DNA from: Streptomyces justiciae
Lineage (GTDB): Bacteria; Actinomycetota; Actinomycetes; Streptomycetales; Streptomycetaceae
NCBI RefSeq assembly: GCF_015163075.1
Contig: NZ_JADDXU010000029.1
Span: forward strand, 38,272 to 102,271
Length of the DNA: 64,000 nucleotides
Direction of reading: 5' to 3'
Shown: piece after piece, positions 34,020 to 43,832 of the stretch
How positions within the stretch are numbered: position 1 is the stretch's first letter
Layout: each line of letters starts with the position of its first letter
Translations under genes and position numbers: made by a program
Notes under the pieces: model-generated
What the model saw: the letters and a program-made list of their open reading frames with translations, nothing else
What the model was told of the DNA's origin: nothing
The model's database searches: none

Positions 34020-37000
34020 TCAGGCGGCCGGCACCTCCAACTTGCTGATCCGGACCGCTCCTTGGACCTCACCGGGGTGTCCGCTGGTCAGGGTCAGCCG
34101 CAGCCTGGACCCGCTGATCGGGTCGAAGGTGACGACGGTCGGCGCGTCGGACCCGACGGCCCACTCCACCGCCGTCCCCGCCGCCTTCGCCCAGTGCGCG
34201 CCGTCCCATGCCTCCACCTCCACGGACGCGGGCAAACTGTGCGTCGCGCTCAGGGTGAACGAGATCTCCACCCGGTCGAAGGTCCGTGTCCGCCCGAAGT
34301 CGACGGACACCCAGTCCTCGGCCCGGGCCCCGTTGAAGGCGGGCAGCAGCGCGGTGGCGGCCTTGCTGAAGGCGTTGGACCAGCCGGTGGCCGGATCGCC
34401 GTCGAGCATCGCGGCGGGCAGGGTGTCCGTGCGGCCGGAGTAACTGGCGTCCGCGTAGGGGTAGTTCGGCGGGGCCGGGTAGTCGGGCCGGAAGTCGGCC
34501 GCCGGGGTGCTCGCGGCCGAGCGGGAGGGCGTGGCGCGCAGGATCGCGGTGCCCGTGCGCAGGCCTTCCGCCCTGCCGGTCACCTTCAGGGCGCCCGATT
34601 CGGTGCCCGAGCGCACGACGGCGAGGGCCTTGCCGTGGAACGCGGTGCGGGTGCCGGCCTGGTAGCGCTCGGCACTCTCCTCGCGGCCGTTGTCGAGCCC
34701 TGCGAGGGAGCCGCCGGCCACCTCTAAGGCGATCAGGTTCTCGGCGTCCGGCACGACCACCCCGTGCCTGTCGACGATGTCCGCGGTGACGAACACCAGG
34801 GAACGCCCGTCCGCGGCCACCGACTTGCGGTCGGCCGTCAGCCGCACCGCGTGCGCGGCCCCCGCGGTGCGCAGCACATCGGTGGCGACGGCCTTCCCGC
34901 CCCGCCGGGCCACCGCCTTCAACTCACCAGGCCGGTAAGGGACTTTCCAGGTCAGGTGGAGCTTGCCCGCGCTGCCGTTCGGGCTGGTGTAGCTGCCGGG
35001 GTAGGGGCCGTCGGTGAAGGTCTTGTCGTCACCGGTCGCCTCGGTGGTCTCCAGGTAGGTCCGGCCGTCGACGGTCGTCTTCGTGTCGAACTTCCGTATG
35101 CCGAGGGACTTTCCGTTGAGGTACAGCTCCACGGTGTCGACGTTGGAGTACGCCCACACCTCCACCGTGTCGCCCTCCTCGTGGTTCCAGGTCATCGGGA
35201 GCAGATGGACCATCGGCTCGCTGATCCACTGGCTCTGGAAGAGGTAGTACATGTCCTTCGGGAAGCCGGCCGTGTCGACCGCGCCGAAGAAGGAGGCCTT
35301 CACCGGGAAGACGTCGTACGGCGTGGGCTCGCCGATGTAGTCGATGCCGGACCACAGGAACTGGCCCGTGAACCACTTCCGGTCCCGGTCCTTCTTGTGG
35401 CCGTACTCGCCGCTCATGGTCCAGGAGGCGAGGTTGTTGTCGTACGAGGAGACCGCCCGCCTGCCCGGCGTGTGGTTCTCGCCGGTGTTCAGGTGCTCGG
35501 GCTCCTGGTACGTCCCGCGCGTCGAGGTCTCCGACGACGACTCGGACTCGAAGAGGAACAGGTGCGGGTAGGCCGCGTGCAGCTGGTCGACGGACTTGGC
35601 GGTGTTGTAGTTGAGGCCGAGGCCGTCCAGCTTGGCCAGCATCAGGTCGGCGGCGGAGCCCTTGGCGGGCAGGCGGCGGTACTTGTCGGAGCCGATGACC
35701 AGGGGACGGGTGTCGTCGGCGGCCTTGATGGCGTCGATGATCCGGTCGGCCATGGCGAGTCCGGCGGTCGAGGTCGAGTCGGGGACCTCGTTGCCGATGG
35801 ACCACATCACCACGGCGGGCGAGTTACGGGCCGCGAGCACCATCTCGGTGGCGTCCTTCTCGCACCACTCGTCGAAGAAGCGGCCGTAGTCGTAGCGCGT
35901 CTTGCCGGTCCTCCAGCAGTCGAAGGCCTCCACCAGCATGACGATGCCCAATTCCTCGCAGACCCGGATCATCTCCGGCGAGGGCGGGTTGTGGGAGGTG
36001 CGGAAGGCGTTGACGCCCATCGACTTCATGATGGTCATCTGGCGGCGGATCGCGTCGATGCTCACGGCGGCGCCGAGCGCGCCGAGGTCGTGGTGCAGGT
36101 CGACGCCCTTCAACTTGGCGTGGACGCCGTTGAGATGGAAGCCCTCGTCCGGGTCGACGCGGACGGTGCGGATGCCGAAGGGGGTGCGGTAGGTGTCGAC
36201 GGTCCGTCCGCCGACGCGGATTTCGGTCAGCAGGGTGTAGCGGCGGGGGTCGGCGAAGTCCCACAACTCCGGGTCGGTGACGGTGAGTTCGTGGGTCTCG
36301 GTCGCCTTGTCGGTGACGTCGGCCGTGGTCGCCGTACGGGTGACCGTCCGGCCCTTTCCGTCCTTCACCGTAGAGCGGATCTCCACCCGGCTCGCGGTGC
36401 CGGACGCGTTCACCACGGAGGTCCGCACCCGTACGACCGCCCGCTCCTCGGTGACGTCGGGCGTGGTGACGTACGTGCCCCAGCGCTCCACGTGCACCGG
36501 CTCGGTGATCACCAGGCGGGCCTCGCGGTAGATGCCGCTGCCGGAGTACCAGCGGCTGCTGGGCAGCCGGTTCTGCACCTTGACGGCGATGACGTTCTCG
36601 GTGGTGCCGTCGGTGTGCAGCAGGTCGGTGAGGTCGAAGGCGAAGCCGGTGTAGCCGTAGGGGTGGCGGCCGACCTCGGTGCCGTTGCAGTAGAGGTACG
36701 CGTCCATGTAGACGCCGTCGAACTCCACCGAGATCCGCTTGCCGGCGCAGGAGGGCGGCAGGGTGAAGGCGAGGCGGTACCAGCCGAGGCCGCCGGGGAA
36801 GAAGCCGGTGCCGCTGGTGGTGCCGTGCTCGGTGGTCGGGGCGAGCTCGATGCTCCAGTCGTGCGGCACCGCCACCTCGCGCCAGGCCGAGTCGTCGTGG
36901 GCGGGGTCGGCGGCGCCCGCGTAGGCGCCGGTCGGGTCGGTGATGCCGCCCGGGTTGACCAGGGCGAAGCGCCAGCCGTCGCGCAGGGCGACCGTGGTGC

Positions 37001-37118
37001 GGCCCGTGGCGCTCCCGGTGGCCTCGGCGGCGAGGGCCGCCGGGGCGCCGAGCAGCGCTCCGGCCGTGGGCGCGGCGGCGGTGGTGGCGATCAGAACAGA
37101 TCTGCGAGTGACCGTCAT
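34020..37118 (-). CDS. Tat-exported GH2 glycoside hydrolase (beta-galactosidase type)
   Basis: A 1032-residue secreted enzyme. A twin-arginine signal (TRRSVLIATTAAAP) is followed by the GH2 sugar-binding and Ig-like domains, a TIM barrel with acid/base Glu in WSIGNEVPD and the likely nucleophile in FLFESES, and C-terminal Ig-like modules. The last ~140 residues form a discoidin (F5/8)-like carbohydrate-binding domain. It removes a terminal beta-linked sugar; galactose is the usual guess. The ATG at 37118 starts the Tat signal; a GAGGGAGAG site is about ten bases upstream. It sits directly behind the cellulase gene, on the same strand but with its own upstream region. Confidence 0.9.
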   Translation of the reverse strand: MTVTRRSVLIATTAAAPTAGALLGAPAALAAEATGSATGRTTVALRDGWRFALVNPGGITDPTGAYAGAADPAHDDSAWREVAVPHDWSIELAPTTEHGTTSGTGFFPGGLGWYRLAFTLPPSCAGKRISVEFDGVYMDAYLYCNGTEVGRHPYGYTGFAFDLTDLLHTDGTTENVIAVKVQNRLPSSRWYSGSGIYREARLVITEPVHVERWGTYVTTPDVTEERAVVRVRTSVVNASGTASRVEIRSTVKDGKGRTVTRTATTADVTDKATETHELTVTDPELWDFADPRRYTLLTEIRVGGRTVDTYRTPFGIRTVRVDPDEGFHLNGVHAKLKGVDLHHDLGALGAAVSIDAIRRQMTIMKSMGVNAFRTSHNPPSPEMIRVCEELGIVMLVEAFDCWRTGKTRYDYGRFFDEWCEKDATEMVLAARNSPAVVMWSIGNEVPDSTSTAGLAMADRIIDAIKAADDTRPLVIGSDKYRRLPAKGSAADLMLAKLDGLGLNYNTAKSVDQLHAAYPHLFLFESESSSETSTRGTYQEPEHLNTGENHTPGRRAVSSYDNNLASWTMSGEYGHKKDRDRKWFTGQFLWSGIDYIGEPTPYDVFPVKASFFGAVDTAGFPKDMYYLFQSQWISEPMVHLLPMTWNHEEGDTVEVWAYSNVDTVELYLNGKSLGIRKFDTKTTVDGRTYLETTEATGDDKTFTDGPYPGSYTSPNGSAGKLHLTWKVPYRPGELKAVARRGGKAVATDVLRTAGAAHAVRLTADRKSVAADGRSLVFVTADIVDRHGVVVPDAENLIALEVAGGSLAGLDNGREESAERYQAGTRTAFHGKALAVVRSGTESGALKVTGRAEGLRTGTAILRATPSRSAASTPAADFRPDYPAPPNYPYADASYSGRTDTLPAAMLDGDPATGWSNAFSKAATALLPAFNGARAEDWVSVDFGRTRTFDRVEISFTLSATHSLPASVEVEAWDGAHWAKAAGTAVEWAVGSDAPTVVTFDPISGSRLRLTLTSGHPGEVQGAVRISKLEVPAA

Positions 37119-37404
37119 GATGGTGCGGCTCTCCCTCATCCGGCTCTTGCTCATCAGGGCCCAGAAGTACTCACAACTGATCGTGAACACACAGATTCTG
37201 ACGCGGTGCCACACTGGACCGTCAAGGGTGCGGAGACGCATGACCGTCCCACCGGCCACATCGGCCGGATTTCCCCCTTGACCCGGGGCGTCCTCGCCGT
37301 GGGGCGCCTGAGGGGGTTCCCGTCCGCACGCGGGCCTGACGCACTAGGCTGGAACTCAAGTGACGCGCTTGTTCACTGTGAGTGTGCGCAATGGAGTGGC
37401 GACG

Positions 37405-39786
37405 ATGAGCCCGGACTACCCGTTCGACGATGCCGCGACGGCACGGGCTGTCATCGACGAGCGGGGCACGGTCGTGGAGTGGAACGGCGGCGCGGAGCGG
37501 CTGCTCGGGCACCCGGCCGCCGACGTCGTGGGCCGTCCCGCCGAGAACCTGCTGGTCGGCGACGGCGCGGGGGCGGCCTACGCCCCGGTCGGCGCGCGCT
37601 GGGACGGTACGGTCACGCTCCGCCACCGCGACGGCGGCACCGTGTCCGTGTGGCTGCTCGCCCACCACCGCCCCTCCGACGACGGCACGCCGGGCCACTG
37701 GCTCGTGGTCACCCCGCTGGAGGCCGGCGAACCCAGCTCCGCCGACGACCCGCTCGCCACGGCGGCGCTCGTGCAGTCGCCGTGCGCCGTCGCGGTCTAC
37801 GACGAGCGGCTGCGGCTGAGCCATCTCAATGCCGCCATGGCCGAGGTGATAGGGCTGCCGGAGGACCGCATCCGGGGCCTGCGGCTGTCGGAGATCGGCG
37901 GCAAGCCGCAGAGCGCGGAGCTGGAGGGGCATCTGCTGCGCGTGCTCACCTCCGGCCGGGCCGAGGACGTCCAGACCTACATGCGCACCGGCGGCGAGTC
38001 GCTGGCGCACGCCTGGCTGGCCCGGATGGCCCCGGTCACCGACCGCGAGGGCCGGGTGCGGGGCGTCTGTCTGGCGGCGCACGACTTCACCGAGAACTAC
38101 CTCGCCCGCGAACGCCTCCAGCTGGTCAACGAGGCGAGCGTCCGCATCGGCAGCACCCTCGACGTCACCCGGACGGCTCAGGAGCTCGCCGACGTGTGCG
38201 TGCCCGCGCTCGCCGACTTCGTCAGCGTCGACCTGCTGGACCCGCAGGAGAACGGCGACCCGCTCGCGCCGGTCGTCACCCCGATCAGCCTGCGCCGGGC
38301 CGCCCACCAGTCGGTCAACCCGGGCACCCCGGAGGCGGTGGCCAAGCCGGGCCAGGTCGAGGTGTACCCGGCCTCCTCTCCGCAGGCGGACTCGCTGGTG
38401 GCGGGCCGTACGATCGTCGCCACCATCGCCTCCGGGCAGCTGGACGAGTGGCTGAACTGGAACAAGGCGCGTGGCGAGGCCGTCCGGCAGTTCGGCATCC
38501 ACTCCACGATGTCGGTGCCGATCCAGGCCCGCGGCCTCACCCTCGGGGTCGCGGTGCTGACCCGGTTCCGGCGGCCCGACCCGTTCACGCCGGACGACGT
38601 GCTGCTGGCCGAGGAGGTCACGGCCCGCGCGGCCGTCTGCATCGACAACGCCCGCCGGTTCTCCCGCGAGCGGGAGACCGCGCTCGCCCTCCAGCGCAGC
38701 CTGCTGCCCCGCTCGCTGCCGCGCACCGCGGCCGTGGCGGCGGCCTCCCGGTATCTGCCGGCCGCGCGGGCCGGGGTGGGCGGCGACTGGTTCGACGTGA
38801 TCCCGTTGTCCGGGATGCGGGTCGCGATGGTCGTCGGCGACGTCGTCGGCCACGGCATCCAGGCCTCGGCCACCATGGGCCGGCTGCGCACCGCCGTGCG
38901 CACCCTCGCCGACATCGACCTGGCCCCGGACGAGCTCCTCACCCACCTCGACGACCTCGTCGTACGACTGTCCGCGGAGGCCGGTGCCGAGGGCAGTCCG
39001 GGCGAGGTCGGGGCGACCTGCGTGTACGCGGTGTACGACCCGGTGTCACGGCGTTGCACGCTGGCCCGGGCCGGACATCCCCCGCCGATGCTGATCCCGC
39101 CGGGCGGCACGCCCGAGCAGCTCGACCTGCCGTCCGGGCCGCCGCTGGGCGTGGGCGGACTGCCCTTCGAGTCGGCCGAGCTGGAGCTGCGCGAGGGCTC
39201 GGTGCTGGCGTTCTACACGGACGGGCTGGTCGAGTCCGCGGAGCGTGACGTCGACGCCGGGCACGAGCTGCTGAGCCAGGCGCTGGCCGCGTTCTCCGAC
39301 TCGCTCGAGGAGACCTGCGACCGGGTCCTGCACACCCTCCTGCCGGCCGGCGGCTCCACCGACGACGTGGCCCTGCTGCTGGCCCGCACCCGGGGACTGC
39401 CCTCCTCCCAGGTGGCGACCTGGCACATCCCCGCCGACCCCTCGCTCGTCGCCCCGATCCGCAAGCAGGTCGTCGACCAGCTCGGCACCTGGGACATGTC
39501 GGAGGCGTCGTTCACCGCGGAACTGGTGGTCAGCGAACTCGTCACCAACGCCATCCGGTACGGCGCCCACCCCATCCGGCTCCGGCTGATCCACGACGCG
39601 ACCACGCTGATCTGCGAGGTGTCCGACACCAGCCACACGGCCCCGCATCTGCGCCGCGCCAAGACCTGGGACGAGGGCGGCCGGGGCCTGCTGCTGGTCG
39701 CCCAGCTCACCCAGCGCTGGGGCAGCCGGCACACGGCCGACGGCAAGACGATCTGGGCGGAGATCGGGCTGATCGAGGAGGAGTAG
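37405..39786 (+). CDS. PAS-GAF-SpoIIE phosphatase with C-terminal HATPase
   Basis: A 793-residue signalling protein. Two PAS-type domains (about 15-110 and 120-235) precede a GAF (about 245-420), a SpoIIE/RsbU PP2C domain (about 435-640; GGDWFD, GDVVGHG, ARAGHPPPM, YTDGLVES) and an RsbW-like ATPase (about 665-790; ELVVSELVTNAIRYGA, DEGGRGLLLV). It therefore combines phosphatase and anti-sigma-kinase modules and may run a whole partner switch in one chain. The ATG at 37405 has GGAG eight bases upstream and was preferred over an upstream GTG. It converges on the ECF sigma gene. Confidence 0.93.
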   Translation: MSPDYPFDDAATARAVIDERGTVVEWNGGAERLLGHPAADVVGRPAENLLVGDGAGAAYAPVGARWDGTVTLRHRDGGTVSVWLLAHHRPSDDGTPGHWLVVTPLEAGEPSSADDPLATAALVQSPCAVAVYDERLRLSHLNAAMAEVIGLPEDRIRGLRLSEIGGKPQSAELEGHLLRVLTSGRAEDVQTYMRTGGESLAHAWLARMAPVTDREGRVRGVCLAAHDFTENYLARERLQLVNEASVRIGSTLDVTRTAQELADVCVPALADFVSVDLLDPQENGDPLAPVVTPISLRRAAHQSVNPGTPEAVAKPGQVEVYPASSPQADSLVAGRTIVATIASGQLDEWLNWNKARGEAVRQFGIHSTMSVPIQARGLTLGVAVLTRFRRPDPFTPDDVLLAEEVTARAAVCIDNARRFSRERETALALQRSLLPRSLPRTAAVAAASRYLPAARAGVGGDWFDVIPLSGMRVAMVVGDVVGHGIQASATMGRLRTAVRTLADIDLAPDELLTHLDDLVVRLSAEAGAEGSPGEVGATCVYAVYDPVSRRCTLARAGHPPPMLIPPGGTPEQLDLPSGPPLGVGGLPFESAELELREGSVLAFYTDGLVESAERDVDAGHELLSQALAAFSDSLEETCDRVLHTLLPAGGSTDDVALLLARTRGLPSSQVATWHIPADPSLVAPIRKQVVDQLGTWDMSEASFTAELVVSELVTNAIRYGAHPIRLRLIHDATTLICEVSDTSHTAPHLRRAKTWDEGGRGLLLVAQLTQRWGSRHTADGKTIWAEIGLIEEE

Positions 39787-39790
39787 GCGG

Positions 39791-40342
39791 TCACGGCGTC
39801 TCGGCGAGCCAGGGTCTGATCTGTCGACGTGCCTCGTGCAGCCGGGACTTGAAGGTGCCCAGCGGGATGCCGACGCGTTCGGCGGCCTCCGCGTACTCCA
39901 GCCGGCAGATGTCCCGGTACACCAACGGCTCGACCAGCAGCGGGTGTTCGCGCTCCAGCCGGTCCAGCGCCTCCAGCAGGTCGATCCGCGAACCGGCGAT
40001 GACACTGGTGGTGCGCGGGTCGGCGCGGAGGTCGTCGACCGTCGGGGCCGGCTGTTCGGCGGAGCGCCGTTTGAGTTCGCGGTACTTCTGCCGGCAGCAG
40101 TTGGCCACCACGGTGTAGAGCCAGGTGCCGAAGCGGCTGCGCCCCTCGAACGTGCCGATCTTGCGGGCGACTTGGAGCAGCACGTCCTGGGCGGCCTCCT
40201 CCGCGTCCTCGCGGCAGGGCAGGAAACGGCCGCAGCGCCGGACGACCTCGGGGCGGATCGCCGCGAGCAGTGCGTCGAGAGCGTCCCCGTCACCGGCGGC
40301 CGCGCGCCGGGCGAGGTCCTCGATCGGGGGCTGGTCCGGCAC
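39791..40342 (-). CDS. ECF sigma-70 family RNA polymerase sigma factor
   Basis: A 183-residue sigma factor. Region 2 includes CREDAEEAAQDVLLQVARKIGTFEGRSRFGTWLYTVV; region 4 includes YAEAAERVGIPLGTFKSRLHEARRQI. No anti-sigma gene is adjacent. The GTG at 40342 has GAGGGGAG five bases upstream; an ATG at 40378 would add 12 residues without a good ribosome site and would leave only nine bases to the divergent kinase start. Control may therefore come from that kinase, whose promoter region is shared. Confidence 0.88.
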   Translation of the reverse strand: MPDQPPIEDLARRAAAGDGDALDALLAAIRPEVVRRCGRFLPCREDAEEAAQDVLLQVARKIGTFEGRSRFGTWLYTVVANCCRQKYRELKRRSAEQPAPTVDDLRADPRTTSVIAGSRIDLLEALDRLEREHPLLVEPLVYRDICRLEYAEAAERVGIPLGTFKSRLHEARRQIRPWLAETP

Positions 40343-40387
40343 GACGGCTCCCCTCGGTGTGGTCGCTGCGGCAGGCATGATAGTCGT

Positions 40388-41740
40388 ATGCACTCCGTCG
40401 AGCGGATCGGCCGCTACCGGGTCCAACGGCGCCTGGGAACCGGCGCGTTCGGGACGGTGTGGCTCGCGCACGACGACACGCTCGACGCGCCGGTGGCCGT
40501 GAAGGTGCTCGCCGACAACTGGTCGCACCGGCTCGACGTCCGCGAACGCTTCCTGTCCGAGGCGCGGTTGCTGCGCCGGGCCGCGTCGCGGCGTGTGGTG
40601 CAGGTCCACGACATCGGTGAACTCCCGGACGGCAGACCGTACTTCGTGATGGAGTACGCCGACGGCGGCACCCTCGCCGACCTCCTCGACGACGGCCCGC
40701 TCCCCGTCGACGAGGCGCTGCGGCTGACGGCGTCGGCGGCGCTCGGGGCCGCCGCGCTGCACGAGGCCGGGATCGTGCACCGGGACATCAAGCCGTCCAA
40801 CCTGCTGTTGCGCACCGGCCCGGACGGCAGCCGGCAGGTGCTGCTGGCCGACCTCGGGCTGGCCAAGATCCTGGCCGAGGCGTCCGGGCTGACGCTGGCC
40901 GCCGGTTCGGCAGGGTACCGGCCGCCCGAGCAGGCCGAGCCGGGCACCGGCATCGACGCGCGTGCCGACGTCTACAGCCTGGGCGCGGTCGGCTACCACC
41001 TGATCACCGGGGCGGTACCGGCCGCACCCGGCAAGGTCGTACGCCCCGACCGGCTGCGTCCGGGCCTGGACCCCGGCGTCCGGCGGGCCCTGCTGCGCGC
41101 CCTGCGCCCGGACCGCGCGCGGCGCTGGCCCGACGCGCGGGCGTTCGCGGCGGAGCTGGAACGGCTGGCGGCGGACCGGCGGCCCCGACGCCGGCCCGCC
41201 CTCCTCGCCGGGCCGGCGGTGACGGCGATCCTGATCGGCACGGCCTTCGCGCTGTGGCCGCACGGCTCCGCGCCCGTCGACCGGCGGATCGCCGACGCGA
41301 CGGGGCGGGTGTCGGCCGACGTGCCCGCCGCCTGGGCCGGTCAGGTGCGCGCCGCTGGGTGGGACCCGGCCGTCCTCGGTCTGCGCGCCGGACATGAACC
41401 GGGGTTCGCCGTCGCCGACGACCTGACGAGGTGGCAGGACCTCGGCGCGGGCGTCAACGGCGTCTTCGTCGGGGTACTGGAACACGGTGACATCACGACC
41501 GTGGTCAACGACCTCGCCCATCCCCAGTGCCACTACGACGGCGCCCGCGACCACACCCTGGCCGTGTGGCACGGCAGGGTCCGCACCTGGAGCGACTGCC
41601 CCGGCGGCGGCTCGGTCGTCGAGGCCGGGCTCACGCCCCCGGACGGGGGCGGGCAGCCGCAGGTGTACGTGCAGATCAGGACGGACGACGGCGGTCCGGC
41701 GGCGAGGGACGTCCTCGGTTCGGTGCGGGTCGAGGGCTGA
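40388..41740 (+). CDS. Membrane serine/threonine protein kinase (PknB-like)
   Basis: A 450-residue kinase. The Hanks-type catalytic domain (about 8-260) shows GTGAFGTV (17-24), Lys39, HRDIKPSN (131-138) and DLG at 155 in place of DFG. One membrane helix (about 271-292) leads to an extracytoplasmic sensor of ~155 residues with two cysteines. It is divergent from the ECF sigma factor gene, which it may regulate by phosphorylation. There is no clear Shine-Dalgarno, so translation may start near the transcript's 5' end. Confidence 0.9.
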   Translation: MHSVERIGRYRVQRRLGTGAFGTVWLAHDDTLDAPVAVKVLADNWSHRLDVRERFLSEARLLRRAASRRVVQVHDIGELPDGRPYFVMEYADGGTLADLLDDGPLPVDEALRLTASAALGAAALHEAGIVHRDIKPSNLLLRTGPDGSRQVLLADLGLAKILAEASGLTLAAGSAGYRPPEQAEPGTGIDARADVYSLGAVGYHLITGAVPAAPGKVVRPDRLRPGLDPGVRRALLRALRPDRARRWPDARAFAAELERLAADRRPRRRPALLAGPAVTAILIGTAFALWPHGSAPVDRRIADATGRVSADVPAAWAGQVRAAGWDPAVLGLRAGHEPGFAVADDLTRWQDLGAGVNGVFVGVLEHGDITTVVNDLAHPQCHYDGARDHTLAVWHGRVRTWSDCPGGGSVVEAGLTPPDGGGQPQVYVQIRTDDGGPAARDVLGSVRVEG

Positions 41741-41819
41741 GCGCGCGAACTTTTCCGGCCGTGGGCGCATCGGACTCTCATGACGGGGCCACAACGCGCC
41801 GTACGAGGAGTGAGACGAC

Positions 41820-42488
41820 ATGGTGAACACGTACCGGTCCGTGCACCGGGCGGCCCTGCTCGCGGGCGCGGCCGCCGCCCTGAGCCTGCTGACCGCCTGC
41901 GGCGGTGGCAGTGGCGGCGCGGGCGAGGCCGCGACCGCGCCCTCCACGCTGCCCGGCACCGCCGCGCCGGCCACCAGCGGCGTGACCTCGGCGACGCCCT
42001 CGGTGCCGCCGAGCGCCGGCCCGACCTCGCCCACCCCCTCTTCGCCGCCCACCGCGAGCCCGGCCGCGAGCGCCCGCTGCCACACCTCCGAGCTGGAGGC
42101 CGTCCTCGGCCGCAACGACCCGGGGGCCGGGCAGGAGAACTTCCCCGTGATCCTCACGAACACCTCCTCGCGGACCTGCACCATCCACGGCTATCCGGGC
42201 GCCGCCTTCGTCGACGCCGCCGGCAAACAGCTGGGCCCGGACCCCCAGCGCTCCCCCGGCACACCCACCACCGTGCGACTGGCGCCGGGCCGCAGCGCCT
42301 GGTCGGGCATCACCTTCGCCAACCCGAAGATCAGCGGCGCCCGCACCGCCAACCCCGACGCCCTGCTGGTGACGCCGCCGGACGAGCGGGAGCCGCTGAA
42401 GGTGTCGTGGTCGGCGGGAGAGGTGCCGGTCTCCGGCAACGAGTCCACGGTCTTCCTGACGGTGTTCGACCAGGGCCCCGGCGCCTGA
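41820..42488 (+). CDS. DUF4232 lipoprotein
   Basis: A 222-residue secreted lipoprotein. A signal peptide ends in the lipobox LLTAC (Cys27); a Thr/Pro/Ser-rich linker (about 40-85) follows. The C-terminal domain starting CHTSELEAVLGRNDPGAGQENFPVILTNTSSRTC matches DUF4232, a beta-sandwich of unknown function common in streptomycetes. GAGGAG precedes the ATG. It follows the kinase by 79 bases, perhaps on the same transcript. Confidence 0.9.
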   Translation: MVNTYRSVHRAALLAGAAAALSLLTACGGGSGGAGEAATAPSTLPGTAAPATSGVTSATPSVPPSAGPTSPTPSSPPTASPAASARCHTSELEAVLGRNDPGAGQENFPVILTNTSSRTCTIHGYPGAAFVDAAGKQLGPDPQRSPGTPTTVRLAPGRSAWSGITFANPKISGARTANPDALLVTPPDEREPLKVSWSAGEVPVSGNESTVFLTVFDQGPGA

Positions 42489-42563
42489 CCCGTCGAAGAG
42501 GACTCTTACTTTCACCTGGTTTCATGGGCGGGTACGGCTCGATCACGCCCCGAAGGAACCCCC

Positions 42564-43820
42564 CTGAACACCCCGCTCGCCGAAGTCCTGTCCATAGCGC
42601 TGCTCGTCGCCGTACTCGCCTGGGCCGTGATCCGTCCACGCGGTCTGCCGGAGGCGGTGCTGGCGGTCCCGGCGGCCGGGCTCGCGATCGCCACCGGAGC
42701 GATCTCGCCGGAACACGCCTGGGCCGAGGCCGAACGGCTCGGACCGGTGGTCGGCTTTCTCGCCGCGGTGCTCGTGCTCGCCCACTTCTGTGACGTCGAG
42801 GGGCTCTTCCGGGCGTGCGGCGCCTGGATGTCCCGCCGGGCCGCCGGCCGCCCCGGCACCCTGCTCACCTCGGTGTTCGTGCTCGCGTCGGCGATCACGG
42901 CGGTCCTCAGCCTGGACGCCACCGTGGTGCTGCTCACGCCGGTCGTGCTGGCCACCGCCGCCCGTAGCGGCGTACGGGCCAGGCCGCATCTCTACGCCTG
43001 CGCGCACCTGTCGAACACCGCGTCCCTGCTGCTGCCGGTGTCCAACCTCACCAACCTGCTGGCCTTCGAGGCGAGCGGGCTCAGCTTCACCCGGTTCGCG
43101 GCCCTCATGGCGCTGCCCTGGCTGATCGCGATCGGCGCCGAGTACCTGGTGTTCCGGCGCTTCTTCGCGGACGACCTCAAGGCCGCCGTCGCCGCTCCCG
43201 ACACCGGTGCGGCGCCCGAGCTGCCCGTGTTCGCGCTCGTCACCGTCGGCTGCACGCTCGCCGGGTTCGTGGTGGCGTCCGCCGTCGGCGTCGAACCGGC
43301 GTGGGTGGCGCTGGTGGGCGCGCTGGTGCTGGCCGGCCGGGCGCTGGTGCGGCGGCGGGCCACGCCGCTCACCGTGGTGAAGGCCGCCGCGCCGGGGTTC
43401 CTGGCGTTCGTGCTCGCGCTCGGCGTGGTGGTGCGCGCGGTCGTCGACAACGGGCTCGCCGACGCCCTGCGCCACGTGATCCCGGACGGGTCCGGGGTGG
43501 TGGCGCTGCTCGGGATCGCCGTGCTGGCCGCGGTGCTGGCGAACCTGATCAACAACCTGCCCGCGGTGCTGGTGCTGCTGCCGCTCACCGCGGCGGCCGG
43601 GCCCGGTGCGGTGCTCGCGGTGCTGATCGGCGTCAACATCGGCCCGAACCTGACGTACGCCGGTTCGCTGGCGACGCTGCTGTGGCGGCGGATCGTGCAG
43701 CGCGACGGTCAGCATGTCGGGCTCGGCGAGTTCACCCGCCTCGGTCTGCTCGCCGTCCCGGCCGCGCTGGTGCCGGCCACGCTCGCCCTGTGGGGTTCGA
43801 TCCAGCTGATCGGGGCCTGA
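42564..43820 (+). CDS. ArsB/SLC13-like membrane permease
   Basis: A 418-residue membrane protein with 10-12 hydrophobic helices and the pseudo-repeat of the ion-transporter superfamily (LSNTASLLLPVSNLTNLLAFE, repeated late as NLINNLPAVLVLLPL and GVNIGPNLTYAGSLATLLW). It probably transports an oxyanion such as arsenite or a dicarboxylate. The best start is a CTG at 42564 with AAGGAA five bases upstream, which gives the complete first helix (LAEVLSIALLVAVLAWAVI). The nearest GTG (42627) would cut that helix. A non-standard start is therefore proposed. Confidence 0.82.
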   Translation: MNTPLAEVLSIALLVAVLAWAVIRPRGLPEAVLAVPAAGLAIATGAISPEHAWAEAERLGPVVGFLAAVLVLAHFCDVEGLFRACGAWMSRRAAGRPGTLLTSVFVLASAITAVLSLDATVVLLTPVVLATAARSGVRARPHLYACAHLSNTASLLLPVSNLTNLLAFEASGLSFTRFAALMALPWLIAIGAEYLVFRRFFADDLKAAVAAPDTGAAPELPVFALVTVGCTLAGFVVASAVGVEPAWVALVGALVLAGRALVRRRATPLTVVKAAAPGFLAFVLALGVVVRAVVDNGLADALRHVIPDGSGVVALLGIAVLAAVLANLINNLPAVLVLLPLTAAAGPGAVLAVLIGVNIGPNLTYAGSLATLLWRRIVQRDGQHVGLGEFTRLGLLAVPAALVPATLALWGSIQLIGA

Positions 43821-43832
43821 GCGGCGCCGGAG

